The notes below the pieces were generated by a model. It was not told where the DNA came from and searched no databases. It saw nothing but the letters and a program-made list of their open reading frames with translations. Below are positions 32,301 to 46,720 of a DNA stretch of 64,000 nucleotides, piece after piece (the first letter of the stretch is position 1; the number at the start of each line of letters is the position of its first letter). The DNA lies in contig CM024177.1 in assembly GCA_013433145.1 (NCBI GenBank), positions 702,501 to 766,500 on the forward strand. Direction: 5' to 3'. The translations under genes were made by a program, and so were the position numbers. This DNA comes from Ascaris suum. Its lineage: Eukaryota > Nematoda > Chromadorea > Rhabditida > Ascarididae.

Positions 32301-35300
32301 TGATTGATATTGTAGATTTTAAAAGCGACCGGAAACGAGTGCAGATGTCTACTGTGAAATCTATCATCGATGCATATAACAAAGAAAAATATGCATCTTT
32401 ATGTGTTTTTTATCGATATTTGCGTCATTTACGGGTGAATTTCAACATCTTACATATCGGCTCTTTCAAAAAAGCCGGCGAACAATGAAATCGATTAATC
32501 GGAGGCAAATATTTTACAGCTTAGTTTTAGAGTGCATTAGATTGCACATTGCATTTATAGATAACGATGCCAATAACTATGTTGTTCTAAATATACTTCA
32601 AGCATCGTTCTAGCACATTTTTAAAAGCTTATCGATGTTTTAAATCGATACGAAAAGCAGAATACAGTATACTGTTTAGAATTTCACGTCATCTCGAGCG
32701 GAAAAATTCGCTTTATTCATATTTCAATACCGCTTTATGATTAATTTATTTAACACCAAATATATGAAATATATGCGCTTTGTAATTCATATATTATTCA
32801 AAGAACAAAATCAAAAGAAAACTTTATACTATTACAACATTTTTTTTTTTTTGCTAAGCAGTAAGCAACGTTCGAGAATGTAAAGTGCTCTGTCTAGTGT
32901 GCTGCATTAACTAAGAATGAGCAACGTGAAAGGCGATCAAAGATCAATCCAGCTAAAAAAATCCATAAAACAACTAGATTGAAAAAAAAAGAGTAGATCG
33001 AGTTTTTCCTTATAGTGTAGAAGCTCTTTTAAAAAATCGACAATAGCAACTCGCAAGCAAAAAACCCACTGAATTTCACTGAGACACAAAATATTTTGAA
33101 CAACAAACTAGAAATATATTCATTATATTTCAACAAAAATCGACATTGCAATCGATATTGCGCGTAAAATGTCTAACGTAATTTGCATATGCAATATTTA
33201 TGCAAATTTTCTGCTCAATAAATGTCATATGTTTTTGCAACATTTTGCATATTGCAAAAATTGCAAACATATTTGCAATTTTTGCAACAAAATCATAAGT
33301 GCTTGAAGCATATTTCTCGCAAATTCTCGTAATGAACGAACTCAATAGAATCTTACGAAATGGATGCATTGCAAATAAAAATTCAAATATTTGAAGAATG
33401 ATTTATTTAACTATCCAGAAGAAGAGAATTAAAGATGAAATTTTGATATTTCATCGAGGATAGTTGGAAATTTTTCTTTTATTTTTATATCTTTTCAATG
33501 CTCGAATATATCCAAAAGTTGTTCCTCTAATTATTCTCTCTTATTTAATTAAATTCTTCGTTTGTTATCTCACAAAAAAATTTAATTAAATATACATAAA
33601 ATGAACATCTCTCGTTTATTTGTTTAATATTATTTTTATTAATATTTCATTAAAAAATTGCTTATGAAAATACGAAAAAAAAAATTATTTCAAAAATCGA
33701 GAAAATGAAGCTTATATTCTTTTGATAAATGATATGATAAAATATTCGATGATAGTGGCGCTCTGATTGTTTTTTTTTCTAGGTGATAAATGATTAAAAT
33801 AAGTGATTTTAACGAATATTTTGCATCCCATTGAATTGCGCTTAATATTATTTTCAAATAAGGGTAATAAATTTAGCGTTGTATCGTTGAATTTATTGTA
33901 AACAAATCAAAAATTAAATTATAAAGCTTAGAAGCATATATTAAGAAAGGAAACTGCTAGAATAAAATCTATTTCTGCCAATTTCAATTATTATAATAAA
34001 TAATTTCATACAATTCCGATAAATAATAAAATATATATAATATTTCATTGATTTTTTTTTCTTAAATCAAATAGATCACGCTCATAGGAATTTTCTTTGC
34101 AACGAAAATACTCGTTTTCCTTTATTTTGCCATTTATTTTTGCAAAGCTTCTCCTGTAGGTGATTAATAGACAAACTTGAATCTACATTAAACGTGGCAT
34201 ACAAATTTATAAAATATCATTAAAGATAATCAATCGTTTCCTCCCCCCCCCCCCTCCGTACTGGTAGTGGTATAAACAAGTATCAGTACTAGTGGAGTGT
34301 CGACGCGCGCTCTCTCCGGGTCACATTCGTATATCAATGTTCTCAAATGTGACGACCGCCCAGCGCGTTAGTAACTAACTGCATTCAAGGACTTGTTTAA
34401 TTGTTCTTCTGTTCCGCTTCCTTTTCTCCTCTCTTCTCACCCCCTCCCCTTTATGCCCCACCCAAAAGGGAGGAGGGGAAAACATTTGAACATTAGACTA
34501 GAAATATGAGAGGGGAACATAGAAGCATCCGTATAGTTCATTAAAACTTATTTCGAAGCATAAATCAATACAAAATGACTATATAGTTCGAATTTTATAA
34601 TTGTAAAACCAGAATCCTTTAATTAGAGCAGAAATTCAAATCATTTACATATTTCCCTATTCGCATGAGAACGCATATTGTTTTGACTGAGTTGAAACAT
34701 TCCTTAAAGTAATATTTAAGGAAACATTCGAATAAACATAAAACATTTTTTAATCTCTATCCTTATTAATTCTACTCTAACCAGGTATGAGTAATATAAT
34801 AATAATTAAATAAATGTGATCGCAAATAAAATCTCACCTATAAAATAGAATAAATAAAAAAAGAATAAAGAATAGACGAGAAAAATAAAAAACGCATATA
34901 AAGAATTTCAAATGATGATGCGATAGATGTTTAGGCAAGGAAGTAGGAGGAACGATGAAGTCATGCGAGATCATTGCAGCAACAAGTTTCTCGATTGCTC
35001 GAAACACAAACCAGCTCAATACAATGCAGAAAATCGATTGCTCTCGATTGTGACAATAAAGATCGCCATAATCACAATTACACTCTTCAAGTTAAAATAA
35101 ATTAAAATTCAGTGTAAAAAAAATTTGCATATATAAAATTTGTATAAAAATATTCCATATAGTATGGTTGTCGAAATTAGGAATATATCTACAAAGCAAC
35201 AAAATTTTTGTTTTGCCATTTTATTCGACATATAATCAAGCGCAGATTATTTTCGTAATGAAATAATATTTTTCGGCAACGAAAAAAAAATTCGACTTTT

Positions 35301-35586
35301 TTCTAATCTATTACATCTCAAACTCTACAAAAAACACTTAATTACTCCACCAAAAAAAAACGAAAGTAAAACCCTAAAACATAAAAATAAATGAAAAATA
35401 GAACTCTAAATGATAAAATTGAATTAGTTTTATTTGCAGAGATAGGTTGATTATAGAGGCGGCAAAAAAACTACGTTCGATGAGTCATCTGCCGCAACGA
35501 AATGAGCACTCTTCAACCGTATACTGCTAACCGACTAATACTGCTCTGCGCAACGCTCATAAATCAAACACACATTGAGCATTTGC

Positions 35587-35626
35587 CCCCCCCCCCCCCC
35601 CAATACATATATATATATATATATAA
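35587..35626. repeat. C14 run followed by short (AT)n
   Basis: A run of about 14 C is followed within a few bases by about 10 AT units. Similar isolated C/G runs occur at about 211, 8044, 15812, 17724, 34244, 44350, 44656, 54522, 56034 and 57920. Confidence 0.85.
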
Positions 35627-37150
35627 TAACCTCCAGTATAACCAACTAAAAGTTCATAATAATAATAACGAATATCTTGAGAAGTGATCGCATCCAATAT
35701 GTAAATGTAATTCTGTGCTATTGTTTGTTTTTTTCGCCGAAGATAATTTGCATATGTCGGTAAAACAATTAAAAGCGCTGAAGTGATATAAATTATCTAA
35801 TTAAATCTACACTTTTAGATTATATTAATAAAGATAACTTTATATTCATTTACAATTGTATCAAAATTTGCATTTATATATAAATATGGATGCTTAGAAT
35901 AATCACATGAGAAGTTACAACTTACAACAACTATAAACTAAATTTCTCAAAAATATTTGTTTATTATATGTTTCATTCGTAACATCTATAAGAATCCATT
36001 TATTATGATTAGGTGTAATGTTTTTATGCAAATTCTTTCAATACAGCCACTGAGACAATTCGATAGGTAAATCTGCATTAAGAATCATTGTACTAAAATT
36101 AGTCGTATCGAAAAATTGAAATTCGATAGAGCGCTAAGTCTGCAAAACGCCATAGTTCATACACTCTAAATTTCATTGAAAATGTGCTATTTTTTTCTTC
36201 AAAAAAAAAAAAAACATCGTCAAACTCGTTTTGCTGTATTGTGTTGACTATTGCAGCGAGATATACGATGATAATTTACCGACAATAAAATCAAAAATCG
36301 CGAAAATATTTTAATGAAAGAATGAATTCAGAGATAAGAAAAATTCCTCGCAATTGATTCATATAGATAATCGCTATCTATTAATAACATTTCGAAAATC
36401 TATTTTCCTAAAATATTTTCTATGATTTTTTCGAGAAAAAAAAATGAAAAATGTGAAATTTCTTATAAGTGTAAAAATTTGAATTAAGATAATTGATTTC
36501 AATACGTTAATGAACGATGACCACTAATGAAGTGTGATAATTTGCAACGCTTTTCTCCATCATTTCATTATTGAGATTCTAATTTAATCGTCAAAAGTCA
36601 ACTTTTTCAATCATCTTAGTGACAACTGCTATAAATACTATGTCATACTTATTACCCAATATGATGGACAACAAGTGACAAATTATATGCTAGTAGGATG
36701 TGGGGTTGGCGCTATGTCGTTGACCATTAGCGCATAACAACTCATCATAAATTTCAACGCACAATAGAACTAAGCTTTATACTCGATTATAATGCTCTCT
36801 TTTCAGCGTGTGGAAATGATTATGAAAAATAAGACGCGGAAGTAGGCGCATTTTCCGCAAATATCACTTCCATTGATGTATCGGTATACGATGTGAATAC
36901 GAAGCGAACAGTTTTTATCACTCCATTGATTTATAACAGTCGAAGCGAACAGTAATGAAAAATAAACGGAGAAGCGTGATAGAACACCTCAAATACCATC
37001 AGGTTTTTTCACTACCACTCATCATGTTTATGAATTTCGCAAATTTCGAAAAAAAAAAGCTAAAATTTGCACAGTTTAGCATCAATATTTTAATGATTCG
37101 ACTGTCCATACAAATCCAAAAAAAAAAACGTTCGTAAGCCGAGCCAAAGT

Positions 37151-37238
37151 ATGATGACAGCCGACTGTCTCCAAAATGCCCGAAGATTTTTTATATGATG
37201 ACAGCCGACTGTCTGCAAAATGCCCAAAGATTTTTTAA
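37151..37238. repeat. Two tandem 44-bp units
   Basis: ATGATGACAGCCGACTGTCT starts both units (37151 and 37195). They differ at about three positions. The pair is bracketed by GTTCGTAAG on both sides. Confidence 0.85.
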
Positions 37239-37339
37239 TGTTCGTAAGAATTTAACAGATCGATCGTGAAATTTCACAAAAGAGCTTGGTCTATGATCGA
37301 TTAAATGCAGCAAATTTCTCAGTCAAAGAAAAATCGGAC

Positions 37340-37640
37340 ACATCAGTGCATATATGTGCACATGCTCATACAAACACGCACACACGTGTGAAAGGAAACA
37401 TACAAACATACACCACATACGCACGCATATGCACATACATTAAAGCAAGAAACACATACACACGCACATGTGCACGTACGCATACATGAGCAAAATATCG
37501 GTATGCACATCTACATGCATACGCATACACAGATAGACACATACGCACAGATAGGCCGATAGGCTTGAATATACAAATATATGCTACTTATGCACATAGA
37601 TATAAATGCACACTCGCGCGTATATTCACACCTACATGCG
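37340..37640. repeat. CA/CATA-rich low-complexity tract
   Basis: Imperfect ACACGCACAT/ACATACGCAC motifs. Frames here translate as Cys/Val/Tyr or His/Thr repeats and are not genes. Confidence 0.8.
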
Positions 37641-38869
37641 CGCAAATGAAAATCAAAATTCGCATTTATATTCGCGCTGTAATGTGCTTTCCAAAGGTAA
37701 ATTTGCAAAAATGCATTTAAAAAAAGGTAAATAATCAACGAAGATGGAAATTTGTTTGAAACTAAACCAATCCAATAAGACAATGTTAGACGAACTAGAA
37801 ATATCGGTAACGCGAAAATTGACCACTCAAACGTAACTTCCAATATTTAAAAAAAAAAAAACTAATTTTTTAAAGACTTCATACAAAATCAACGAAAACA
37901 AAACACAAAATATTTGCAAAAAATGTCATAGAAAAGAGGAAATGGTTATCACATATTATTACGTTTAAAGGAGATGCGAAATTTGAAGTGTACCAGCATG
38001 TACAAAATCGTTTCATAAAGGAACGGAAAACATTGGCCTTAAGATCAGAATGAAGAAATGGTGGGGGATGGGGGGAAGGTGGGGGCTGAGGTGGAGTGGA
38101 GTAGCCCAGGAAAAGACTATATTCTCGAATAAAAAATAGGAAGAATTCCATTAAATGTTAGAAGACTTCATCAAAATGGAAAGCTCTCTCATAGGCACAA
38201 AAATTTCCTCTGCAAGCAATATCAACGCAACGTTCTGACTCCTCATTATTCCCACCCATCCCTCCTCCATCCTGATAGAACAAACGTCACTAAATATGCG
38301 AATGTCTATCTTACCAGCTGCATCAAACTACCCAATTTGCACATGACTTCTCAATCGAGGTTCGTCTCTCTCTTTCATCGTTCAGCAAAAAAAAAAAAAA
38401 AAAAAAAAACAAAATCTCAGGCTCAAATCCAATTCATTAGATCCGAAAGAAATTTCTCCCAAGCGATAAATTAATAAAGTAAAATAAACTAAACGAAGAA
38501 TCGTCCGTAAGCTCAGCAAATAAATCTTTCTCTTCCTGATGGCGATTCAAGCTTAGATTCCCTAAGTTTTCGTTGTACTTTAAGGCTTTCTAAGATTCTC
38601 CAAATTTGCAATTATACAGGAAAATTTCGCAATTAACAACCGTTATCTATTATTTTTAAGTTGCAGTATTATACTCACAACAAGTAAATATAAGCCAGAG
38701 TCCTTAGTACAGTAAGACGTGGGCGTGATTTTAGCGAAAGAGAGAAAAATGAAAAGCGTCAAATGTAATTATCCGGATATGGGCCGTTAATGCACTACTT
38801 GCGTCAAAAGAAAAAAGCAAAAAATTCATTGCTGAGATGCTTATATCAAAAAGCACAACAACACAAAAC

Positions 38870-39080
38870 ACACCTTAGAGCACACACGCATACATATAAA
38901 CGCAGACGCACATAAACACAAACATATGAACATAGGCGCATATACATACACACATATAAACACAGATGCATATTCACACACGTAAGTCCCACACACCCAC
39001 ATACACACAGACACGCAAATAGGCGCACAGAAACACACACATACACACAAACTCTCGTGCAGGCACATACGCCCATGCAT
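38870..39080. repeat. CA-rich low-complexity tract
   Basis: Imperfect ACACAC/ACATA tract like that at 37340-37640. The Cys/Val-rich minus-strand frames across it are compositional. Confidence 0.8.
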
Positions 39081-42000
39081 GTATATGAGCTGAACTGAAA
39101 AACTAGAAAGTTTCATTCGAAATTTCCGCAGCGATGAAGCAAAATGCAGCCCGCACGCTATTCTTTCATGTTGAAAGGGTTACACGATGTTCTCTTCGCT
39201 GTTAGTCAGTTAGTTATTAGTACTTTCCAATATTTACCGAATAGTGACATATTTATAACGAGATTTTAAAAATTAAACACACTGTACTCTTATTGACCGT
39301 TACATTGGATTCCAATTGCATCGGCTACTTAAAAAATGTGGTCAAATTCAATATCGTCCTTGCACTAAAGGAGGACTAAATGGTTTACAAATTTTTGTGA
39401 ATTCTCAAGAATGGCTTCATTTGGAGAAAGTTGCATTGAAGGTTGCGATTCCTTCTCAATAAAAACCACCTTAAACGTTTCCTTCGCTTATTATTCGTTA
39501 GCCCTATATAGCAACAACTATGAGCATTAGTGGGTACCTATGCGTACTGTTTTAGTCAATTTCAAAGGAAATGGCATCACCACTAAAAAAAATCGTTCAT
39601 GTTTGATTCACTTCTTGCACGAGCATGTTTGATTCACTTTAAAGTACATGCATGTCTACGTGTGTCCACCCATCCACCTGTGAATAAGACAATAGTCGCA
39701 CCTTTGAACCCAACAATACTTCCACTTTATGACTTAAGCAGACAAACGTCACAATAACTGATAAAGCACCTGGCTAGGCTGATCACTAAAGAAACTTATT
39801 AGCGTTGGTTATTCTACTGCTAAGCGGTTGCTGATATGCAAGGTTTATCCGTTCGTGTATAACAGCGCTAATATAGCAATCCTTCAATATCCACATAGTC
39901 AACCAACCGAATATAAATCCATAGCACTAACACTACAGTAACCTCGAGAGGAAAAGATACGCTTTTTATTTTATTAGCATTTTTGCTGAGCAAATAGATC
40001 TGCGAAAAATTCGTATCATATCAACCTCGTTTTATGCTCTTCAAATATTTTATTTCTTTTACAAATGTAACGAATGTTCTCTTTCGTTCACCCGAAATTG
40101 TGGAAGATTCCAGGAAAATTCAATATTTTCAAGGGAGTTTCAGGATAGCCACATTAGAAAATGGAACGAGAAGAGTAAGAAAATCGCTAATCCGAGTACA
40201 TTCATTCTCAATCGCAAAATTTTCGAATTCAATCTTGGAGGAAACTCATCAAAAAAAATGTCGACTTTATAAATGCATAACCATCATAAGCGTTAATCCA
40301 AAATTGACTGTGAAAAAAAATTTTGAGATTTTCACTTCATTCAAAGAGATCAATAAAATGCCTTACAGATAGGAAAACAAACGTTAAAGCACCAAGTGGA
40401 AAATATTTTTTTAAAAAAAGCCTAACAAATCAATGAATCTAAACGCGACTTGAATAGTTTAGGGTTACTAAAGTAAGCAAACATGTAAGTAACTTCAAGC
40501 AATAGTTATAAAAATTCAAAAATCTAAACAGTTCTTATAGATCTTCGAATTTTGGATCGATTCTAATGAACGACATTTGCTGCTTCTTAATTAGCGATAT
40601 CTTCATTTTGTTTCCTCTCAAAGATAACGAGAAAAATGAAGTAAATCGCTGCAAATGAGCGAAAAAAAACGATACTTAAATATTGCTCGAATGAATAATA
40701 ATTCATTTATAAATTCCAATAAAAACATTCAACAAATATAAAATATGAATTGAAAATAAAATAAATTTTAAAAAATTAAAGTGCAATAAATTATTGCAAA
40801 GAAAGCGAACGACGATTTCAACAATAAAATATCGAGCTCAATGCGTTTACTTAAGAAGGTAGAATATAAAGCAAAAAATTGCTTGTCGAAAGTGAGACGA
40901 ATATTTGCCGCTTATCACTACTGATAAGATTCTCTTAGCGTTGAAACGTTGAAATACTGCAGAATAAATATTATCAATAAGTTAATATGAATTCAATGCT
41001 GCTATATTTTAATATTTATCTTCAATAATCAACGATTTATAAGTAATAAATTCTTAATAATGAAAGCAATTTAGTGAAATAAGAGAAAGAATTTAAAGAA
41101 TACCAAAGAAAAATAAGTCAAACAAAACAACGAGTAAAATAAATCGAAGAAAAAGACAACATAAATAATTTAAAATGCATAAAACAACTGTTTTTCTGAT
41201 ATATGGAACAACTTTCAGCTTATTTCCTAGTTATTATTATGTTCCGTTGACATAAAATACTCGGATGTATCAAGAAATTCGTATCGGGTACACATAATAT
41301 CCGTTCCATAAATTTCAAATGTTAACTATACATCAATTAACTTATAGAATATTCCTTCCATAAAAAGCCATAAATTATAGATTGCTTTCTTATTCATCCA
41401 TTCATTATCGCTACAGATATTCTAAATAATAAACCATAATAATCCACAAATTTTCATTGAAATTTGAACCTCTGTGAGGAATGGATTTTGCCATTAATGT
41501 TCTGAAATGTTGAGATGCTCTGTATTGGGATTATTCCCTAAAGCAATAACACAGCCTTTGAACTAATGCTCTCGTATAGCCAATAGTTTCTAGACATTGA
41601 GCATCTTTTCGTTATTCGCGAATAAATTCACCTATAATCTTCTTATGCAAATGCGAGCATGAAGGGGGAAAGGGAAGGAGTGGGTGGGGAAGGGAATAGG
41701 AAGAGGCGATTCGAAATCTACACAAAAATACGGTGATAAATAAGTTATCAATTAAAGCTCTACATACAACTTATCAAACTGATATGATATAAACCATTTT
41801 CAATGAGGAGCTGCGAAGACCATTCGACATATTCGAAAAAAAATTGCGAACGAAGGACAGTAACAAACCAACGACGCCAATCTACAAATTCCCTAGCTAA
41901 ACGCCCAACATTGCCATTAATATAATCCTTCATTCTTTATAGAATTTCGAAAATGACCTCGAAGTTATTCCATCAACTCAATTTAAACTCTGTAATTTAA

Positions 42001-43002
42001 AAAATTCCAGTGCTGAATATTCATTTAAAAATCTTAAAAAAGAAGAAAAAAATCAGCACCGTTTAATCTAATCAAAATAAATTTGTCGGATTTCAGGTGA
42101 TCTCTGATTTCTCTTGCAGAAAAATTTCTCAAACGCTATGATAGTCAAGTGATAAATTTCAAAAGGAAGCGCTTAAAAATTTCGAAAAAGAAAAATTACA
42201 TTTTATTTAATATTCATCTCAAGTTAATGATTTATTTAAACGACCATTTTATACTGCAATCATAATCTATTTCGATTTTTCCTAGTGGATCTTTTAGTAT
42301 GCTGCATTATAAAGACAAGTGGAGTAGCATATGGGAGAGATTAGAACAATGCACGATATATACATGGTAGATCATTTACCTTATCGATTACTTTCATAAG
42401 CTGTCAATAAATGCTGAAATATATAAGGTTATATTCCGAAATCCTTGAAATATTATAGGTATCTATTTGATATGGCTTACTGCAATAAAAACTGTGCATT
42501 GCTTTTCCGATACTCCGCATAGATTGGCCCTTCCCCCATAATCAATGCGAATAACGTGAACATTAATTTCGCCGAAGCAAAAATTTTTACAACACATGTT
42601 ATGTTCGGCATTTTCCAGTTCGGTGCGTTGCCCGAGTTTAAAATCTGCTACCTGCCGATATCGTTAACGCACCTTTTCGTCCACCTTTCAAGCTTTTACT
42701 GAGTGATTTTATTCTTCACATTGTCACTGCTCTTATTGAATACCTATTAGCAGGGAAAGTCGAATTGCACACATTTCGCCCCTTCTTGCTATTTTTCACG
42801 CAATTTTTATATGCGTTTTCATTTCGAGACATTGGAGTGAGTGAAAAAGTAAAGAAAAACACTAAAAAAGTTACACGAAAATTCATCTTGTGATGTCTCT
42901 GTCATATCTATCATAGTTGATGATTACCTTCAGTGTCCACCAAATTCAAAGCATTGAACAAGTTGATAGGCAGATACATACATATGTATAGATACGATAC
43001 CA

Positions 43003-43437
43003 TCATTTAAAAAATAAAAAATGCATAAAAAAGGATTCATAGTTATTTTCTCTCTCAACGCAAATAAACGGCAAAGTGTGCATTAAGTAGAACACATGGA
43101 AATCGTAAAATGAACAGATTACACAACTGGTTTTACCTATGAAATGAGATGGAAATAATAACCGACGATCCGTTCCTTGTACACCTACAAGGAAGTAGCA
43201 GTAATCCGACTGGCTTATAATTGCAACAATTGGCAAATATATAATGAAAGTTACTTCCTTTAAGAAAAAAACTCCAATATTGTGGAAATTCCTTCCGGAC
43301 GAACAATCATCTAGGAGTGCTTTAGAATTATTTCCTGTAGATCTCAACTTTCGCGGCTCAATGTTCACCTCATCGAATTTTTTTCTTCTATAATATACAA
43401 ATGTTCGGCTATGATGAATAATTTTTTTCTCCGACAT
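43003..43437 (-). CDS. Possible two-exon fragment, unidentified
   Basis: A 144-codon minus-strand frame starting ATGTCGGAG. Inside it are a donor GTAACT and, 48 bases later, an acceptor AAGCCAG, the size of a short nematode intron. The flanking codons (ending NFHNIGVFFLKE and starting SDYCYFLVGVQGTDRR) look protein-like, and another donor (ATAGGTAAAA) follows. No family is recognised and no partner exon was found. Confidence 0.25.
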   Translation of the reverse strand: MSEKKIIHHSRTFVYYRRKKFDEVNIEPRKLRSTGNNSKALLDDCSSGRNFHNIGVFFLKEVTFIIYLPIVAIISQSDYCYFLVGVQGTDRRLLFPSHFIGKTSCVICSFYDFHVFYLMHTLPFICVERENNYESFFMHFLFFK

Positions 43438-43560
43438 TCACAGGATAATGTTTCATTATTGCAAACGATCCATATTCTTTTCTAATCTCAAAATATTTAA
43501 AGAAATATCAACGTTAAGGTGATTGAGATGATCACTCGATGTGAATAAATGAGGTGACAG

Positions 43561-43671
43561 CGGCGAATATGCTCAATGTGAATGGCCAACGAAAGCAATG
43601 GACAGTGGTCAGCAACGAGCCAAGCCAACGACACAACGCCCTTATCCAACGTGTTTGGGCTCGCGATGTGC
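43561..43671 (+). CDS. Possible exon, unidentified
   Basis: Bounded by GACAG acceptor and GTGCGTAAAT donor; 111 nt, phase 1 at both ends. The frame reads NMLNVNGQRKQWTVVSNEPS ... HNALIQRVWARDV. The last part has the spacing of a helix beginning like nematode globins (Leu-Ile-x-x-x-Trp), but no following globin exon was found. The exon status is plausible; the function is unknown. Confidence 0.3.
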
Positions 43672-44141
43672 GTAAATTTCACTTTTTACGCACAAAACGC
43701 TCCTCGTTCCTCATTAATATCACTCTTGTGGGACGAACTTTGGTTATGAAGTAAATAGCCTAGTGGAATCGTCGAATATGAAGAGAACGGAAGATGAGAC
43801 CATAACTGCTGAATCCAATCAGAATCAAGAACGAACTGAGAATATGATGAAACTGACAAACATGAAAGGGTGCTATTAAAGCCAAACTGCGATCGACCGG
43901 TCCCTATAGTAGAGACAAATGTAATACTTACTTCGAATTAGACGCTTGTTCGTAACACAGTTACTCCTCAAAGAAGCATCTTTGCTAATGATATGTTATT
44001 CATGTGAAGGAATAATTACACTCATAGTAACAACGAAATATACCTGATAAAAATTATACGTGGTGTTTTCACAAACAAATAATTCAATTATCTACGCACT
44101 TCCATCACACTCGCGTTCTGATAACGGCGACAAACCAATCA

Positions 44142-44277
44142 ATGACGAGCACCTCGGAGCTGGTGGCAAACAGCCCTTCTGGCAGTTACAACCGTCAAGG
44201 TCGAGAGATGCGTTCACTTCAGCACAATCGAGACAATTCCCTGCGTGCGGCCAGCATGCTCACAATGATCATGAGCG
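44142..44277 (+). CDS. Possible exon with start codon, unidentified
   Basis: Starts ATGACGAGCACC and reads a polar Ser/Arg/Asn/Gln-rich stretch (SPSGSYNRQGREMRSL) then LRAASMLTMIMS, ending at a weak donor GCGGTTTAG. A second frame is also open here, so coding is not proven. Confidence 0.25.
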
Positions 44278-46720
44278 GTTTAGAAAGACGATCAACAAAC
44301 AGACAACCTTTATTGTTCGACTGGTCGAACACGTTCGATATTTACCTCCCACCCCCCCCCCCCCCAATTTGAATCGCCCTCTCAGATTAACAAAACGCAC
44401 TCGGAAAGAAAGCAAAATCCAGATAACATTGTCGCGAGCATAAAAATGCCAAACGCATAAAATCCACTGCCAAGAGAAGCCCTCGAGAGAGTGCCCGCAT
44501 CCTTCTGAAGAAATGAGCCGAGATGAATAGAGTTGAAGAGGATAAAACCGGATGTGGGCACATGAAAAGGACATTTCTTTCATCTAAATTATGCAAGTAA
44601 ATGAAGTCATTTCGCGTCAGTCGTGTAGAAAGCGTAGCGTGACTATCCCCCTCCCCCCCCCCCCCCACCACCACAAATGTTTGCCTATATTGTTTTCATA
44701 AAGCAATAAATATCTAAGCTGAGGGATAGGCTTGAACAAATTTAACGATGAATTCATATTAAAAATCGATTCTGAAACATTATCCAATCAATCAGATGCA
44801 ATTCTGCACTTAAATATCGACAAAAATAACTACAGCAAAATGCATTGAAATCAGACTGGCATCCATAATAACACATTGGCATTTAATAATATGACAAAAC
44901 TTACATCGAAATTAAGCGCAAAACGATTTTATTATAGAATTCATCAAAAAAAAAAAAACACCAGGAACTATTTTACTTCCTCAATCCGGTTTCTATTTTG
45001 TATTCCTACGGGATTGAAAGAAGCCAATAACAAACGTTAGTGGTAGTTAAATAGTCTCGACACAAGTGAACCCAACTGAAGGCTCTTGTTACGATGGAAA
45101 TGAAGCTTTTGTCTATTTTTCGAGATTGATTATTGAGAAGTTTCCGCTCGAAATACATTTGAAATATGACTACCTTCATAAAATTAAACAACAATCGTGA
45201 GGACACTGATAACAAACGAAAAATATAGTTCAACCTCTCCTAATATGATAAACGAAATGCATAAAAATTAAAGCAAACAATAAACAAAACGAGAGATCGA
45301 TCATGATAGATGAAAGCTCTATCGGGAAAACATCGCTAAAGCTTTTCATGCACCAATCCACTGGCACAAGTTTTTTTACAGGCAAAAAAACATCAATATT
45401 ATCGAATAGAACAAACAAACAGCGCCAGAAAAATTGCACAGACAATAATCCGAACGTTTTCAAAAATTGAAGCAGTTAGTGATTACCTAAATCCTTCATT
45501 ATATGTCCATATTTTGAAGTAAGCAAGATGTGAAAAAGTGCTGTCATTGGAGTACACCTTCTTCCTCAATAAATTTGCTATTATAGTACATCTACGACTG
45601 GGCTATAATTTGATGGATCAGGTATAGAAGCAAAATAAAGTGTCCTCTAGCTCAAAACAAGTTTCCTTTAGTCTATTCGAAGAGGTCGTAACGGTGATGC
45701 CACTCTACAATCATTTATGCTTAGTTAGGCTTCGATAGCATATTTCCCTGTATGCAAGTTCCACTACCAAAAGCTTCCTCCACCAATGATGCCCAAACAG
45801 ATTTGTACTTTTACATGAATCGCGCTGATCTGCATTTCAATATAAGTCCTTGCAACCTCTTTCTTTAAAAAAAAAAGCCTTTCAAGTGAAATCAACAAAC
45901 AAAAAGGACGAATAACAGAAAAAAGTCTTTCAATATAAGGGAACCTCCAGAGCGAATAAAAAACCCCCATCGATTGCAAAAATCTACCAAAAATGAAGTT
46001 TACGATGAACAAAATGAAAAGGTTACAGCCATAATAGAGTTAACAATGAGTAATTGTTCCAGATTGCTTTTTTCACTTTGGCCACTTTAAGCTGCTTTCT
46101 GTCTACTATCTATGCAAATTACCACTCAAAAAATTACTTCAACCATGGTCATATCCTCGCCTATTTATATAGGTGATTTTATTGCAGTTTAGTTGCCGCT
46201 GCATAAAGATACTACAACATTTCCGGGTCCAACTTGTTCTACAATCGCTCCGCGCAAAACTTTTTTTCGTTCATAGGATGGTATAATAACTGATGCTCTA
46301 TCAGTACTTTTTGATATTTCGGCAATCAAGCGCCGAATGGTTTGAAAGGCAAAAAAAAGTATTGTTCCCTGCCAATTTCTAGACTTTTTTCAGCAGGTAG
46401 CAACTGCAAAAGTCGCAGGATAGTATTCGTCTTTGAACTGGTCGTTGCAATGAAAAGATAAGAACTCGTATGAGGGCAATTAGTCTCATCACACTGAGTG
46501 TTTTAGTTCTTAAATAAATTACACATATATCACAAACAAATCTAACAACGAGATTGACAGTAACAGCATTTGCATATAATATGCAAAAAGCAATATGTTT
46601 AATGATAAAGAACCAAGTCGAAGATAGTGATCGTTGCCTCAAGCATATCGGAATCTGCTCATGGAAATGCATTCAACTCCCAGAAAACACTTCAGAACTC
46701 GAATTCAATTTCAGTTCTTA
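44278..46720. other. Intergenic, nothing recognised
   Basis: Contains two C homopolymers (about 44350 and 44656) and otherwise AT-rich sequence with short chance frames. It should include the 3' untranslated region of the UPF0764-like gene at its right edge. Confidence 0.55.

Larger units (their letters stand above)
24224..43002. other. Gene-poor AT-rich region
   Basis: Nearly 19 kb upstream of the receptor gene in which I find no exon with a recognisable motif. It is dominated by A/T runs, with the microsatellites and tandem repeats listed separately, C/G homopolymers near 34244 and 35588, and CA-rich stretches. It could hold promoter or enhancer sequence or 5' non-coding exons of the receptor, but nothing in the sequence proves this. 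Confidence 0.55.

Noticed and set aside
38846..39116. Cys/Val-rich minus-strand frames
   Set aside because: They are the translation of a CA-rich low-complexity tract.
40034..40372. 112-codon plus-strand frame
   Set aside because: Composition follows the AT-rich background, with no motif and no splice sites supporting it.
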